This document shows positions 8,555 through 16,977 of a stretch of DNA of 64,000 bases, in pieces. The translations under genes and the position numbers were made by a program. The notes under the pieces were generated by a model. The model did no database searches and was not told the DNA's origin. It saw nothing but the letters and a program-made list of their open reading frames with translations. The stretch lies in the NCBI GenBank assembly GCA_900317155.1, contig ONFO01000002.1:1-64000 (forward strand), written 5' to 3'. Positions within the stretch are counted from its first letter, which is position 1. Each line of letters opens with the position of its first letter. This stretch comes from an uncultured Bacteroidales bacterium (GTDB lineage Bacteria; Bacteroidota; Bacteroidia; Bacteroidales; F082).

Positions 8555-10480
8555 ATGAACAGCCACACGACACGCACATCCTCCATTGCCATAGGCATCA
8601 TCGCGAGTTGCGTCATCGGGCTGCCTAACCTATACGATAAATTCTTGATTGCCAGGTTTGTTGCTGCTGCAACAGGTCTGGCAATCCTTTTTCTATTCTC
8701 CCTCTTCGGCAAAAAACGCTGGCCCGTTCCCAACACGCCCGTTTTCTACATCTATTTGTTGTTTGCCTTACTCTGTGGCTGTTCCATCCTTTGGGCCACC
8801 AACACAGCAGAAGCGGTCTTCGCTTTTTCAACCCAACTGATGACACCACTTCTTGTCATCGTCTTTTTCAGCCTCTTTTCGGCAGACCTCCGCTCCACAC
8901 AAAAAGCGCTTTGGATCAGTGCAGCCATCATTTTGGCGGTGTACCTGTTTTTTGCTGTCATTCAATTGTTTCACGTGGAAAGTTTCAGTTTCGAGCAATT
9001 GTATCGTGTGAGTGGCATCAACGGGCACAAGAACCTTTTAGCCATTATGCTGTTTGTGCTTTCCGCCTTTATGCTCACAGCTTTCTCCATCTTTGAAAGC
9101 AAGTTGCTGAAAGGATGCTCTGTCTTTTTGTTTGTCGTCGCTATTGTTGTCATCATCCTGCTGAAATCGAGGGCGGTGCTACTTGGTTTGATTGTGGCAG
9201 CTGGCTTTTTCGGGATAATGATGATTGTACGAGTGCGTCAATTCAAAAATAGCAATGACGCAAAGCGTGTCAATAATGGCTACCGCATGCCGCTGGTAGT
9301 TTCCATCGTCCTCGTTTTTGCCTTCCTCACCGTTGGGCTGCGTTGGTTTGCCGACCGTTCCGTTCCGCACACCTCCGAAAAGAGTGAGATTGAACACCAT
9401 ATACTGAGTACCTCTTCCTTGGTGGAACGCTGCCTCTTGTGGGACAAGACCTACCACATCGTTGACAAGCATCCCATTGCAGGCTGCGGCATCGGCAACT
9501 GGCAAATCCTTTTCCCCGATGCAAGCCTCGAAGGACTCTACCGCTCTGATGTATGGAACGTGAACTTCACCAAGCCGCACAATGAATACTTAGGCATACT
9601 GTCGGAAACGGGCTATCTTGGACTCTTGCTTTACATCGCTTTCCTGACCTCATTAATTGTACTCTCTTTCTTCGCCCTATGCAAAACCCAAAGTCGAAGA
9701 GATTTCCTATATGGCGCCATCGTTTTGAGCATTTTCGTCGGGAGTTGCGTCAATGCCCTCTTTGATTTCCCCAACAGTCGCATCGAGCATGTCATCTGGA
9801 TGGGCATCCTCATGGCCAATCTGCTTCACATCATCACCCAAGGCCAACAGAAAACCCTCGCAAAAGGGTGGAATTTGGTCTTTTTCCTAGTTTCCATAAT
9901 GTTGGTCACCATAGGTGGTTTCCGCTTGAAAGGTGAGCGCAACACCTTCGAGATGCAACAAGCTCTGAAAGCAAACGAGTGGAAAACGGTGGAACACCGT
10001 TGCCATCAAGCCATATCAGAGTTTTATACCATCGACCCAGTTGGGCTTCCCCTGCATTGGTATCTTGGAAAAGCGGAGAAGAAGATGGGGAAGCCGCAGG
10101 CTATCGAGAGTTTCCGCAAAGCCCAGCATTATGCGCCTTACTGCAAGGAGAACCTCAATGACCTCGGTTTGGCGGAATATTACACCGCCCATGACCTCAA
10201 TAAAGCGGAGTTTTGCCTGAAAGAAGCCATCCGCATCAGCCCCAACTATATCTATCCGTATTTCAATTTGGCTTATATCTACCTAACTGAAAACGAACCG
10301 CAGAAAGCCAAAGCCGTGGCTGACGGTATCTATTTCGACGAACACAAACGCGAGGTGATGAAAGCGGATGCGGTCTTTTTCGAACCGTTCAATGCCGAAG
10401 CCGCCCGTCGGAAAATCGATGCAGACTATGAGGCTACACAGATGTTGTATAAGACGATTTTTGACAATATGAAGAAATAA
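8555..10480 (+). CDS. O-antigen ligase/polymerase-like membrane protein with C-terminal TPRs
   Basis: The 641-residue protein has about a dozen predicted transmembrane helices in its first 450 residues. The Wzy_C-type signature FTKPHNEYLGILSETGYLG near residue 335 is typical of WaaL/O-antigen ligase-superfamily proteins. The last 170 residues are soluble and show TPR-like helices (YAPYCKENLNDLGLAEYY; YIYPYFNLAYIYLTENEPQ). Such ligase-TPR fusions are common in Bacteroidetes and may transfer glycans to lipid or protein acceptors. The acceptor here is unknown. It could serve the glycan locus on the other strand, but this is inference. Confidence 0.75.
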   Translation: MNSHTTRTSSIAIGIIASCVIGLPNLYDKFLIARFVAAATGLAILFLFSLFGKKRWPVPNTPVFYIYLLFALLCGCSILWATNTAEAVFAFSTQLMTPLLVIVFFSLFSADLRSTQKALWISAAIILAVYLFFAVIQLFHVESFSFEQLYRVSGINGHKNLLAIMLFVLSAFMLTAFSIFESKLLKGCSVFLFVVAIVVIILLKSRAVLLGLIVAAGFFGIMMIVRVRQFKNSNDAKRVNNGYRMPLVVSIVLVFAFLTVGLRWFADRSVPHTSEKSEIEHHILSTSSLVERCLLWDKTYHIVDKHPIAGCGIGNWQILFPDASLEGLYRSDVWNVNFTKPHNEYLGILSETGYLGLLLYIAFLTSLIVLSFFALCKTQSRRDFLYGAIVLSIFVGSCVNALFDFPNSRIEHVIWMGILMANLLHIITQGQQKTLAKGWNLVFFLVSIMLVTIGGFRLKGERNTFEMQQALKANEWKTVEHRCHQAISEFYTIDPVGLPLHWYLGKAEKKMGKPQAIESFRKAQHYAPYCKENLNDLGLAEYYTAHDLNKAEFCLKEAIRISPNYIYPYFNLAYIYLTENEPQKAKAVADGIYFDEHKREVMKADAVFFEPFNAEAARRKIDADYEATQMLYKTIFDNMKK

Positions 10481-10511
10481 AAAATCCCGCCAACGAATTG
10501 ACGGGATTTTT
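10480..10511. terminator. Bidirectional terminator between convergent genes
   Basis: AAAATCCCG (10481-10489) pairs with CGGGATTTT (10502-10510), with A-run and T-run flanks on the two sides. It can end both the + strand ligase-like gene and the - strand mut genes. A second inverted repeat, GTAGAAAGG/CCTTTCTAC, lies at about 10524-10551. Confidence 0.75.
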
Positions 10512-10557
10512 CGTTTTTTGCTGTAGAAAGGTGCCTTGGTGCCTTTCTACAAACCGT

Positions 10558-12625
10558 TTATTGTTTCCTCGCGGCAATCAGCAATTCAAGCATCTTGATG
10601 GCTGACTCGCTGACGGGGGTGCCGGGACCGAAGATGGCCACAGCACCGGCATCGTAAAGGAACTGGTAGTCCTGGGCGGGAATCACACCACCCACGGTGA
10701 CCATGATGTCGGGACGACCGAGTTTTTCAAGCTCTTCGATGACTTGCGGCACAAGGGTCTTGTGACCTGCGGCCAGCGAACTCACGCCCATGATGTGGAC
10801 ATCGTTCTCAACGGCTTGCTTGGCAGCCTCGGCAGGCGTCTGGAACAAGGGACCCATGTCGACGTCGAAACCGATGTCGGCATAACCCGTAGCGACCACC
10901 TTGGCGCCACGGTCGTGACCGTCCTGACCCATCTTGGCGACCATGATACGCGGACGGCGGCCTTCCATCTTGGCAAACTCGTCAGCCATACGGCAAGCCT
11001 CTTCAAATCTTGCATCGTTTTTCGTTTCCATAGAATACACTCCTGAAATTGAACGGATTACTGCTTTGTAACGACCAGCGACTTTCTCGCAAGCCATTGA
11101 AATCTCACCCAAGGAAGCGCGACACTTGGCAGCTTCGATGGCCAATGCCAGCAGGTTGCCTTCGTGGGTTTCGGCGCACTTGGTGATGGCATCGAGGCAA
11201 CGCTGCACGTCGGCCTCATTGCGGTTGGCACGAAGCTCTTTCAAGCGTTTGATTTGCGACTCACGCACAGCGGTGTTGTCGATTTCCAAGGTCTCAATCG
11301 GGTCTTCGTGGTCGAGGCGGTACTTGTTGATACCGACGATGGTCTCGCGGCCTGAGTCGATTTGAGCCTGCTTGCGAGCCGAAGCCTCTTCGATACGCAT
11401 CTTCGGCAGACCCGTCTCGATGGCTTTGGCCATGCCACCCATGGCTTCCACCTCTTGGATATGACCCCAAGCACGGTGGGCAATTTCGTGTGTCAGGCTC
11501 TCCACATAGTAGGAACCCGCCCACGGGTCAACCACCCGGCAGACGTTGGTTTCTTCCTGGATGTAGATCTGAGTGTTACGGGCGATACGTGCACTGAAGT
11601 CAGTCGGCAGGGCGATGGCCTCGTCCAAGGCATTGGTATGCAACGACTGGGTGTGACCCAAAGCGGCGCCCATAGCCTCGATGCAGGTACGAGCCACGTT
11701 GTTGAACGGGTCTTGCTCGGTGAGTGACCAACCAGAGGTCTGCGTGTGGGTACGCAAAGCCAGCGACTTGCTGTTCTTCGGGTTGAAGGTCTTCACGATC
11801 TTGGCCCAAATCATACGGGCAGCACGCATCTTGGCAATCTCCATGAAGTGGTTCATGCCCGAGCACCAGAAGAAGGACAGACGCGGCGCGAAGGCGTCGA
11901 TGTCCAAGCCCGCCTTGACACCAGTGCGGAGGTAGTCCCAACCGTCGGCCAAGGTGTAGGCCATCTCGATGTCGGAGGTGGCACCGGCTTCCTGCATGTG
12001 GTAACCCGAGATGGAGATGCTGTTGAACTTCGGCATGTTCTGCGAGGTGAACTCGAAGATGTCGGCGATGATACGCATCCTGCAGCTCTTCGTACTTGGC
12101 ACCTTGCTCCAAGGCAGCGACGATATAGAAGGCCAGAATCGGCAACACGGCGCCGTTCATGGTCATGGAGACGGACATTTTGTTCAGCGGGATCTGGTCG
12201 AACAGGACCTTCATGTCCTCGACGGAGCAGATGCTCACGCCAGCCTTACCCACGTCGCCCATGACGCGTTCGTGGTCGGCGTCGTAGCCACGGTGTGTGG
12301 CCAAGTCGAAGGCCACTGACAGACCCTTCTGACCTGCAGCGATGTTACGGCGGTAGAAGGCATTGGATTCCTCAGCGGTGGAGAAACCGGCGTATTGACG
12401 GATGGTCCAAGGACGCATCACGTACATCGTCGAGTAAGGTCCACGGAGGAAGGGGGCAATGCCAGCGGCATAGTTGAGGTGCTCCATGCCTTCGAGGTCT
12501 TTCTCGGTATAGGCAGGCTTCACCATGATATGCTCATGGGTCTCCCAAGGCTCGCCATTCGGCAGGATGAGGCCGCTGTGCTTAGGTATAGCGTTAATGT
12601 TGATGTCTTTATAATTCGGTTTCAT
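10558..12625 (-). pseudogene. mutB: Methylmalonyl-CoA mutase large subunit, broken by an internal out-of-frame deletion
   Basis: MutB interconverts succinyl-CoA and (R)-methylmalonyl-CoA with adenosylcobalamin, a step in propionate formation. The N-terminal part (from ATG 12625) is normal down to AKYEEL. The rest resumes in another frame at [18 protein letters not shown] and runs to the end, with GYHMQEAG and the B12-binding DGHDRG. At 12079-12082 only four bases separate the two parts, where known MutB proteins have about 25 residues, so roughly 71 bp are missing. The lost segment normally carries FMVRNTYIYPPE, whose Arg (Arg207 in the Propionibacterium enzyme) binds the substrate carboxylate. 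This is either a true loss of function or an assembly error in an otherwise well-preserved gene. Confidence 0.9.
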
Positions 12626-12669
12626 CTTCTTATCCTTTCTTTTTAACGCGGGGAAACACTCACCCTTAT

Positions 12670-12761
12670 AGCCTCATGGCGGAGGAACATCCGCCATCTC
12701 CTGAGCGCGGAGAAGAACCTCTTTCGTTCAGGAGATCGCGGCTCAAGGCCGCGATGAGGCT
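12670..12761. repeat. Perfect four-way-junction palindrome between mutA and mutB
   Basis: The outer stem AGCCTC (12670-12675) / GAGGCT (12756-12761) encloses three directly abutting hairpins. Hairpin 1 is ATGGCGGA/TCCGCCAT (12676-12697). Hairpin 2 is CTCCTGA/TCAGGAG (12698-12734). Hairpin 3 is ATCGCGGC/GCCGCGAT (12735-12755). No base is left unpaired at the junction. GCGATGAGGC at 12751-12760 recurs almost at once as GCGATGAGGCC at 12778-12788. It could act as a DNA cruciform, or as an RNA element setting the mutA:mutB ratio. Confidence 0.75.
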
Positions 12762-12817
12762 GAAAGAGAAAGGGCCCGCGATGAGGCCATAGGCCGTGTT
12801 GTGTGTCCCCTGGTTGA

Positions 12818-14668
12818 TCATTTTGTTATACCTAATTGTTTTTGGAACTCCGTTAAGGTCTCAAGCACATTGCTCTTGACGTGGATGAAGTACTTCAGGC
12901 CAGCTTCTTTGAGGATGTCGGCTGTGCCTTCGGGGTTACCGGCGAGCACCACGATGGTGTCGTTCTTCAACTCCTCGTAGATCTTGAGGGCGTTGCCTTC
13001 ACCATATTCCTCGTCGGACGAGCAGATGACTAAGATTTCGGGCTTCACCTCGCGGGCGGCAGCGATACCTTCGTCCAAGGTCTTGAAGCCTGGGTTGTCG
13101 ACGACTTGGAAGCCGGCGCAGGCGAAGAAGTTGGAGGCGAAGTTGGCACGTGCCTTACGCATGGCGAGGTTGCCGTAGGTGAACATCCAAGCCACAGGAC
13201 GTTTGTGGTCTTGGGCATAGACATCGGTGGCGAAGCGCAGCTTCTCGAACTGCTGGGCAGCACGGAAGGTGACGATGGTCTCGACCTCGGCTTTCTCGTC
13301 GCGGCGGTCGTCGGCCTCGAAGACCCAAGCCTCAGGCGTGAACTTCATCGTCTCGGTGAAGTTCGGGAACTGGTTGGTGCCCAGAATGGTCTCGCGGCGG
13401 GTAGCTACATTGCTGAACTTCTTGGCAGCGCTCTCCTTGATGAGGCCTTGGATCATGCCCTTGCGAACGGCTTCGAGATAACCGCCTTCGTCTTGGATCT
13501 TGTTGAACAAGTCCCAAGCGGCAGCAGCGAGGCTCTCGGTGAGGTTCTCGATGTAATAGGAACCTGCGGCGGGGTCGGCCACCTTGTCGAAGTGGGCCTC
13601 TTCCTTGAGGATGAGCTGCTGGTTGCGGGCGATACGGTCGGCGAAGTCAGTGGGGATTTCAAACGGCGTGTCGAACGGCATCACGGTGAACGAGTCGACG
13701 CCACCGAGGACGGCTGACATGGTGCCAGTCGTTGTGCGTAGCATGTTGACGTATGCATCGTAGAGGCTCATGCCCAACTCGGCGTTGGTGGCATGGATGT
13801 GCATCTTGGCGTTCTCTTCCTTGCCGCCGTAGGCCTTCACGATGTTGGCCCATAGCAGGCGGTAGGCACGCAGCTTGGCCATCTCCATGAAGTAGTTCTG
13901 TCCGATGGCGAGGTTGAAGCGCATCTTGGGTGCAATCTCGTCGATGGTCAGGCCTTTCTCGGTGAGTTTGTCGAGGTATTCAGCACCCACTGCGAGAGCG
14001 AAGGCCATCTCCTGAACGATGGTGGCACCAGCGTTGGTGAACACGTGGCCATTGACGCCGATGGTGTCGAAGCCAGGCATGTCGGCTTTCACCATGATGT
14101 AGCCCAGCTCCATGTCGGCACCCTCATTGATGTACCACACGCCGCGGCGCAGGTAACGCGTCAGCGGGTCGTAGTTCAACGAACCCTTGATGCCCGGGAT
14201 CTTCGACAGCATCTCGAGGATTGGCAAGTGGTACTTGTTGTTGTAGAAGTTAATCTCCACGGCCTTCTGGTCGATGCCGTTGAGCAGCGTCGAGATGGCG
14301 ATGGTGTCGTAGGCCTTGTCGTACTCCAGTTTGAAGCCGATGCTGTTGGCGCCGCGGCTGATGGCGTTGAGGGCGATCTTGTTGGCCTCATGCACGTCTT
14401 TCACGGTGATGTCCTGACGGACGAGCCAAGCGTTGCCTTCGGGTTTGTTGCCACGGACGTAGGGGAACTCGTTGGGGTTCTGGCCTGTCCACGGGATGTC
14501 GGCCAGGTTCTCGGCGCGGTAGTAGGGCTTCACGTTAAAGCCCTCTTGCGTGCGCCAAACCAGCTTTTTGTTGTAATCAGCTCCTTTGAGGTCCTTCTCG
14601 ATGACGGCTTCCCATTCTTGGGTCGTCACGGGTGGGAACTCCTCAAAGAGTCTCTTTTTTTCTTCCAT
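12818..14668 (-). CDS. mutA: Methylmalonyl-CoA mutase small subunit
   Basis: Non-catalytic partner of MutB in the heterodimeric B12 enzyme. I chose ATG 14668 (MEEKKRLFEEFPPVTTQEWE) because the longer frame would add 45 unrelated residues upstream of the promoter. That leaves 616 residues, normal for MutA. It keeps the TIM-barrel-like region (GVNGHVFTNAGATIVQEMAF) and a Rossmann-like C-terminus. In place of the cobalamin motif DxHxxG it has SSDEEYGEG, as expected for the small subunit. It precedes the broken mutB with 192 bp between them, unusually far for this pair. Confidence 0.92.
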   Translation of the reverse strand: MEEKKRLFEEFPPVTTQEWEAVIEKDLKGADYNKKLVWRTQEGFNVKPYYRAENLADIPWTGQNPNEFPYVRGNKPEGNAWLVRQDITVKDVHEANKIALNAISRGANSIGFKLEYDKAYDTIAISTLLNGIDQKAVEINFYNNKYHLPILEMLSKIPGIKGSLNYDPLTRYLRRGVWYINEGADMELGYIMVKADMPGFDTIGVNGHVFTNAGATIVQEMAFALAVGAEYLDKLTEKGLTIDEIAPKMRFNLAIGQNYFMEMAKLRAYRLLWANIVKAYGGKEENAKMHIHATNAELGMSLYDAYVNMLRTTTGTMSAVLGGVDSFTVMPFDTPFEIPTDFADRIARNQQLILKEEAHFDKVADPAAGSYYIENLTESLAAAAWDLFNKIQDEGGYLEAVRKGMIQGLIKESAAKKFSNVATRRETILGTNQFPNFTETMKFTPEAWVFEADDRRDEKAEVETIVTFRAAQQFEKLRFATDVYAQDHKRPVAWMFTYGNLAMRKARANFASNFFACAGFQVVDNPGFKTLDEGIAAAREVKPEILVICSSDEEYGEGNALKIYEELKNDTIVVLAGNPEGTADILKEAGLKYFIHVKSNVLETLTEFQKQLGITK

Positions 14669-14726
14669 GTTGTTGTATTTGATTGATATTCTAATGTTTG
14701 ATTTTACAAAGTGTACAAAGACTCTG

Positions 14727-14734
14727 CAAAGGTA
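14727..14734 (-). promoter_or_regulatory. Bacteroidetes -7 element for mutA
   Basis: On the minus strand this reads TACCTTTG, matching TAnnTTTG, about 59 bp upstream of the mutA ATG. Confidence 0.6.
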
Positions 14735-14794
14735 GTAAATAAAGCGATTGGGAGCGCGTAAAATCTTTTGAAAGATAAAAAAAGGCCTTTGATA

Positions 14795-15278
14795 CCATGT
14801 CATCCAGGCGCTCGGTTCAAACAGGCACTTGGAGCCATGTCATCCCCGCGGGAGACGGCGCGGCGGCTTGGGATCTATGGCTTCAAGGGCCGTCACAAAT
14901 GGGGTTTTTACTGCTTTGTCCCGCCTCCCATAGATTGACTACGTCGAATGCAAAGCATTTCCCTCCAACCCACATGCCTCTGCTGGAATGACATGGGAGG
15001 CTGAGACATGCTGCTTTTCGGTTTTCATGGGCCTGTAGAGCCATGCCGTTCAGGCGCTCGGTTCAAACAGGCACTTGGAGCCATGTCATCCCCGCGGGGG
15101 ACGGCGCGATGGCTTGGGATCTATGGCTTCAAGGGCCGTCATAAAAGGGTTTTTACTGCTTTGTCCCGCCTCCCATAGATTGACTACGTCGAATGCAAAG
15201 CATTTCCCGCCTTCCCACATGCCTCTGCTGGAATGACATGGGAGGCTGATCTATATATAAATGACATGGGAGGCTGAC
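14795..15278. repeat. Two tandem copies of a palindromic mobile repeat (family A)
   Basis: This gene-free stretch is two near-identical units of about 198 bp (about 14806-15004 and 15052-15249). Each contains CCATGTCATCCCCGCGGG, GGCTTGGGATCTATGGC, CCCATAGATTGACTACGTC and finally GGAATGACATGGGAG. CCATGTCATCC at the left and GGAATGACATGG at the right form terminal inverted repeats, and GGGATCTATG/CCATAGATT is an inner inverted pair. An extra right end follows at 15255-15278. No transposase is present. A shorter copy lies inside a gene at 35406-35512. Confidence 0.8.
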
Positions 15279-15279
15279 T

Positions 15280-16497
15280 TTATAAAATGTTAATCTTCAG
15301 CTCATTCTTCTTTGTGTCCACACCGAACTTGTATTTCCCCTTTAACGCTCTGTTCTTCTTCAGCTCCTCAACCAACGAAGTCGGATAATTGAAATGCAAG
15401 GTTCTTTTCTGCAGCCCATTTGGCAACGGACACAAAGCGATCCTCCCCACCGCCGCCTCACTGGGACGCTTGAGCTCCATTCCCCCCGTAAAGAAATAAT
15501 GCTCCGAATCAGCACATTGTACCAGTTCCCGCGTCGTGTTGTAATGGCTGCCATGGTGCGACACCTTGATGGCATCAAACAAAACGGGAAAAGCCTGCTC
15601 CTTGTAGTGCGTCCGCAATCCAGCCACCACCACGTCAGGATTGGCATCACCCAAAACGAGCACCCTATGACCGTCTTTCTCCCACACGAACGCCAACGAG
15701 GCTTGGTTGGCCGGTGTGATCTGCTGGGTCTCAACCGGTTCGTCGGCCGCTTGCAACAATCGCTCTTCAAGCGTCGCGACACCTAGTTTAGTCATGGGCG
15801 CTTTGCCTTTCTTCATAGTGGCTAACGCAGGGGTTACCTTCCGCATGACATACCTGAGCAAAATCTCATACAGGTTTTCTCTCTTGTCCCACTCCCCCAT
15901 GTCCTTTTCGACGTTCAACTCGTCAAACAGCACCTTGCAAAACTCTTTGTCAAGGTTTTTAATCTCTTTCATCGTAGGCGAAAGAAAAGCGATCTTGCCC
16001 CAGTCGTTCAGGTCCAGCTCGGTCCCATTGAGGGTATACGGTCTCTCCCAAACCGGCTTTAGTTCGGGATTCCCCAATATGGTCGCGGCCAGTCCCTTCA
16101 TAGCGGTTTTTCCACTCCTCGTCGATCGAGAAGGGATGACGTCGTCAACGATGAGTCCAATCCTGTCCCCTATTCTCCTCAGCAAGGCCATTTGGTCGTC
16201 ATTCAGCCCTTGAAGTTCATCTCCTTCATGCTCTCGTTGGTAGCTGTTGAAGATGATGCGGTTCACCTTGACGTTGCCCGACAGCATCTGCGTGACGCCT
16301 TTGATGTGGTCGTCGTCGATATGAGTGACGATGAGAAGGTCTATCACCCCTTTCAAGGTCTCGTTGACATACTGCTTGATGGCAGGTTCGTATAAGCCAC
16401 AATCCACCATGATGGAGAATTTCTTCTTTTTTTCGCTGAGCAACAGGAAGATACAGTCTCCCACATTGGATTGAAAGGTTTTGAATGTCGTTTTCAT
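15280..16497 (-). CDS. ComEC/Rec2-like metallo-beta-lactamase-fold hydrolase
   Basis: The protein has 405 residues from ATG 16497 (MKTTFKTFQSNVGDCIFLLL); an in-frame ATG lies 27 bp upstream. The N-terminal sheet is followed by THIDDDHIKG, a variant of the metal-binding HxHxDH motif, then MVDCG, VLVLGDANPD and KVSHHGSHYN. These are the landmarks of the soluble ComEC-like MBL hydrolases. They probably hydrolyse a phosphodiester or other small substrate. Family members sometimes sit next to ATPases or proteases in predicted conflict systems. Here the gene lies 17 bp after the remnant of a DUF234-type ATPase. No signal peptide is visible, so it is cytoplasmic. Confidence 0.75.
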   Translation of the reverse strand: MKTTFKTFQSNVGDCIFLLLSEKKKKFSIMVDCGLYEPAIKQYVNETLKGVIDLLIVTHIDDDHIKGVTQMLSGNVKVNRIIFNSYQREHEGDELQGLNDDQMALLRRIGDRIGLIVDDVIPSRSTRSGKTAMKGLAATILGNPELKPVWERPYTLNGTELDLNDWGKIAFLSPTMKEIKNLDKEFCKVLFDELNVEKDMGEWDKRENLYEILLRYVMRKVTPALATMKKGKAPMTKLGVATLEERLLQAADEPVETQQITPANQASLAFVWEKDGHRVLVLGDANPDVVVAGLRTHYKEQAFPVLFDAIKVSHHGSHYNTTRELVQCADSEHYFFTGGMELKRPSEAAVGRIALCPLPNGLQKRTLHFNYPTSLVEELKKNRALKGKYKFGVDTKKNELKINIL

Positions 16498-16540
16498 TAT
16501 ACTGTTATTCTCTGATCTATTCATGATGCAAACCTTAGAT

Positions 16541-16865
16541 TTACAGCGTGATTGTCTGCAAGCAGGATTGCAAGTGCAAAATCATGTCAATCTCGTTTTC
16601 ACCTTTGCGGTCCCACCAGCGGCCAATACGGGTAAATTCCCCTGATTCCATGGCTACACGGTGGAAATAACGCTCCAACATCAGACCGCTGAAAGTATTA
16701 TAGTCACGCATGACTATCTCTTGCAATTTGGCATAGTTCTCAATCTCGAGGATGTAATTATACTTGAAAACGAAGCGAAACCAGAAGCTGTAGAACACAT
16801 CGCCTAGCTGTTTCCCTCGTCTCCCGCAAGAAGGCTATTTCTTGTTCTCTATCGTAGAATCTCAT
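16541..16865 (-). pseudogene. Collapsed DUF234-type ATPase gene
   Basis: The 5' end reads MRFYDREQEIAFLRETRE, the typical N-terminus of ATP-binding proteins of the archaeal-type/DUF234 family. It runs directly, in another frame, into the C-terminal region FWFRFVFKYNYILEIENY ... RWWDRKGENEIDMI. The P-loop NTPase core, normally about 250 residues, is absent, and the last residues are out of frame. The internal deletion leaves only the ends. The remnant precedes the MBL gene. Confidence 0.75.
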
Positions 16866-16977
16866 AATTCATGTATATTTTTATTTCCGAAACCGCCATT
16901 TCCGAAACCGCCATTCAACATGTAAACTGTTAGGTTGGTTTGGGCGCACAATTTGCCGCATCTCTTATTATCATCAC

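Noticed and set aside
12670-12761. tRNA or tmRNA-like cloverleaf
   Set aside because: The shape is a four-way junction, but there is no T-loop, no anticodon arm geometry and no CCA-end acceptor stem. I call it a palindromic repeat.
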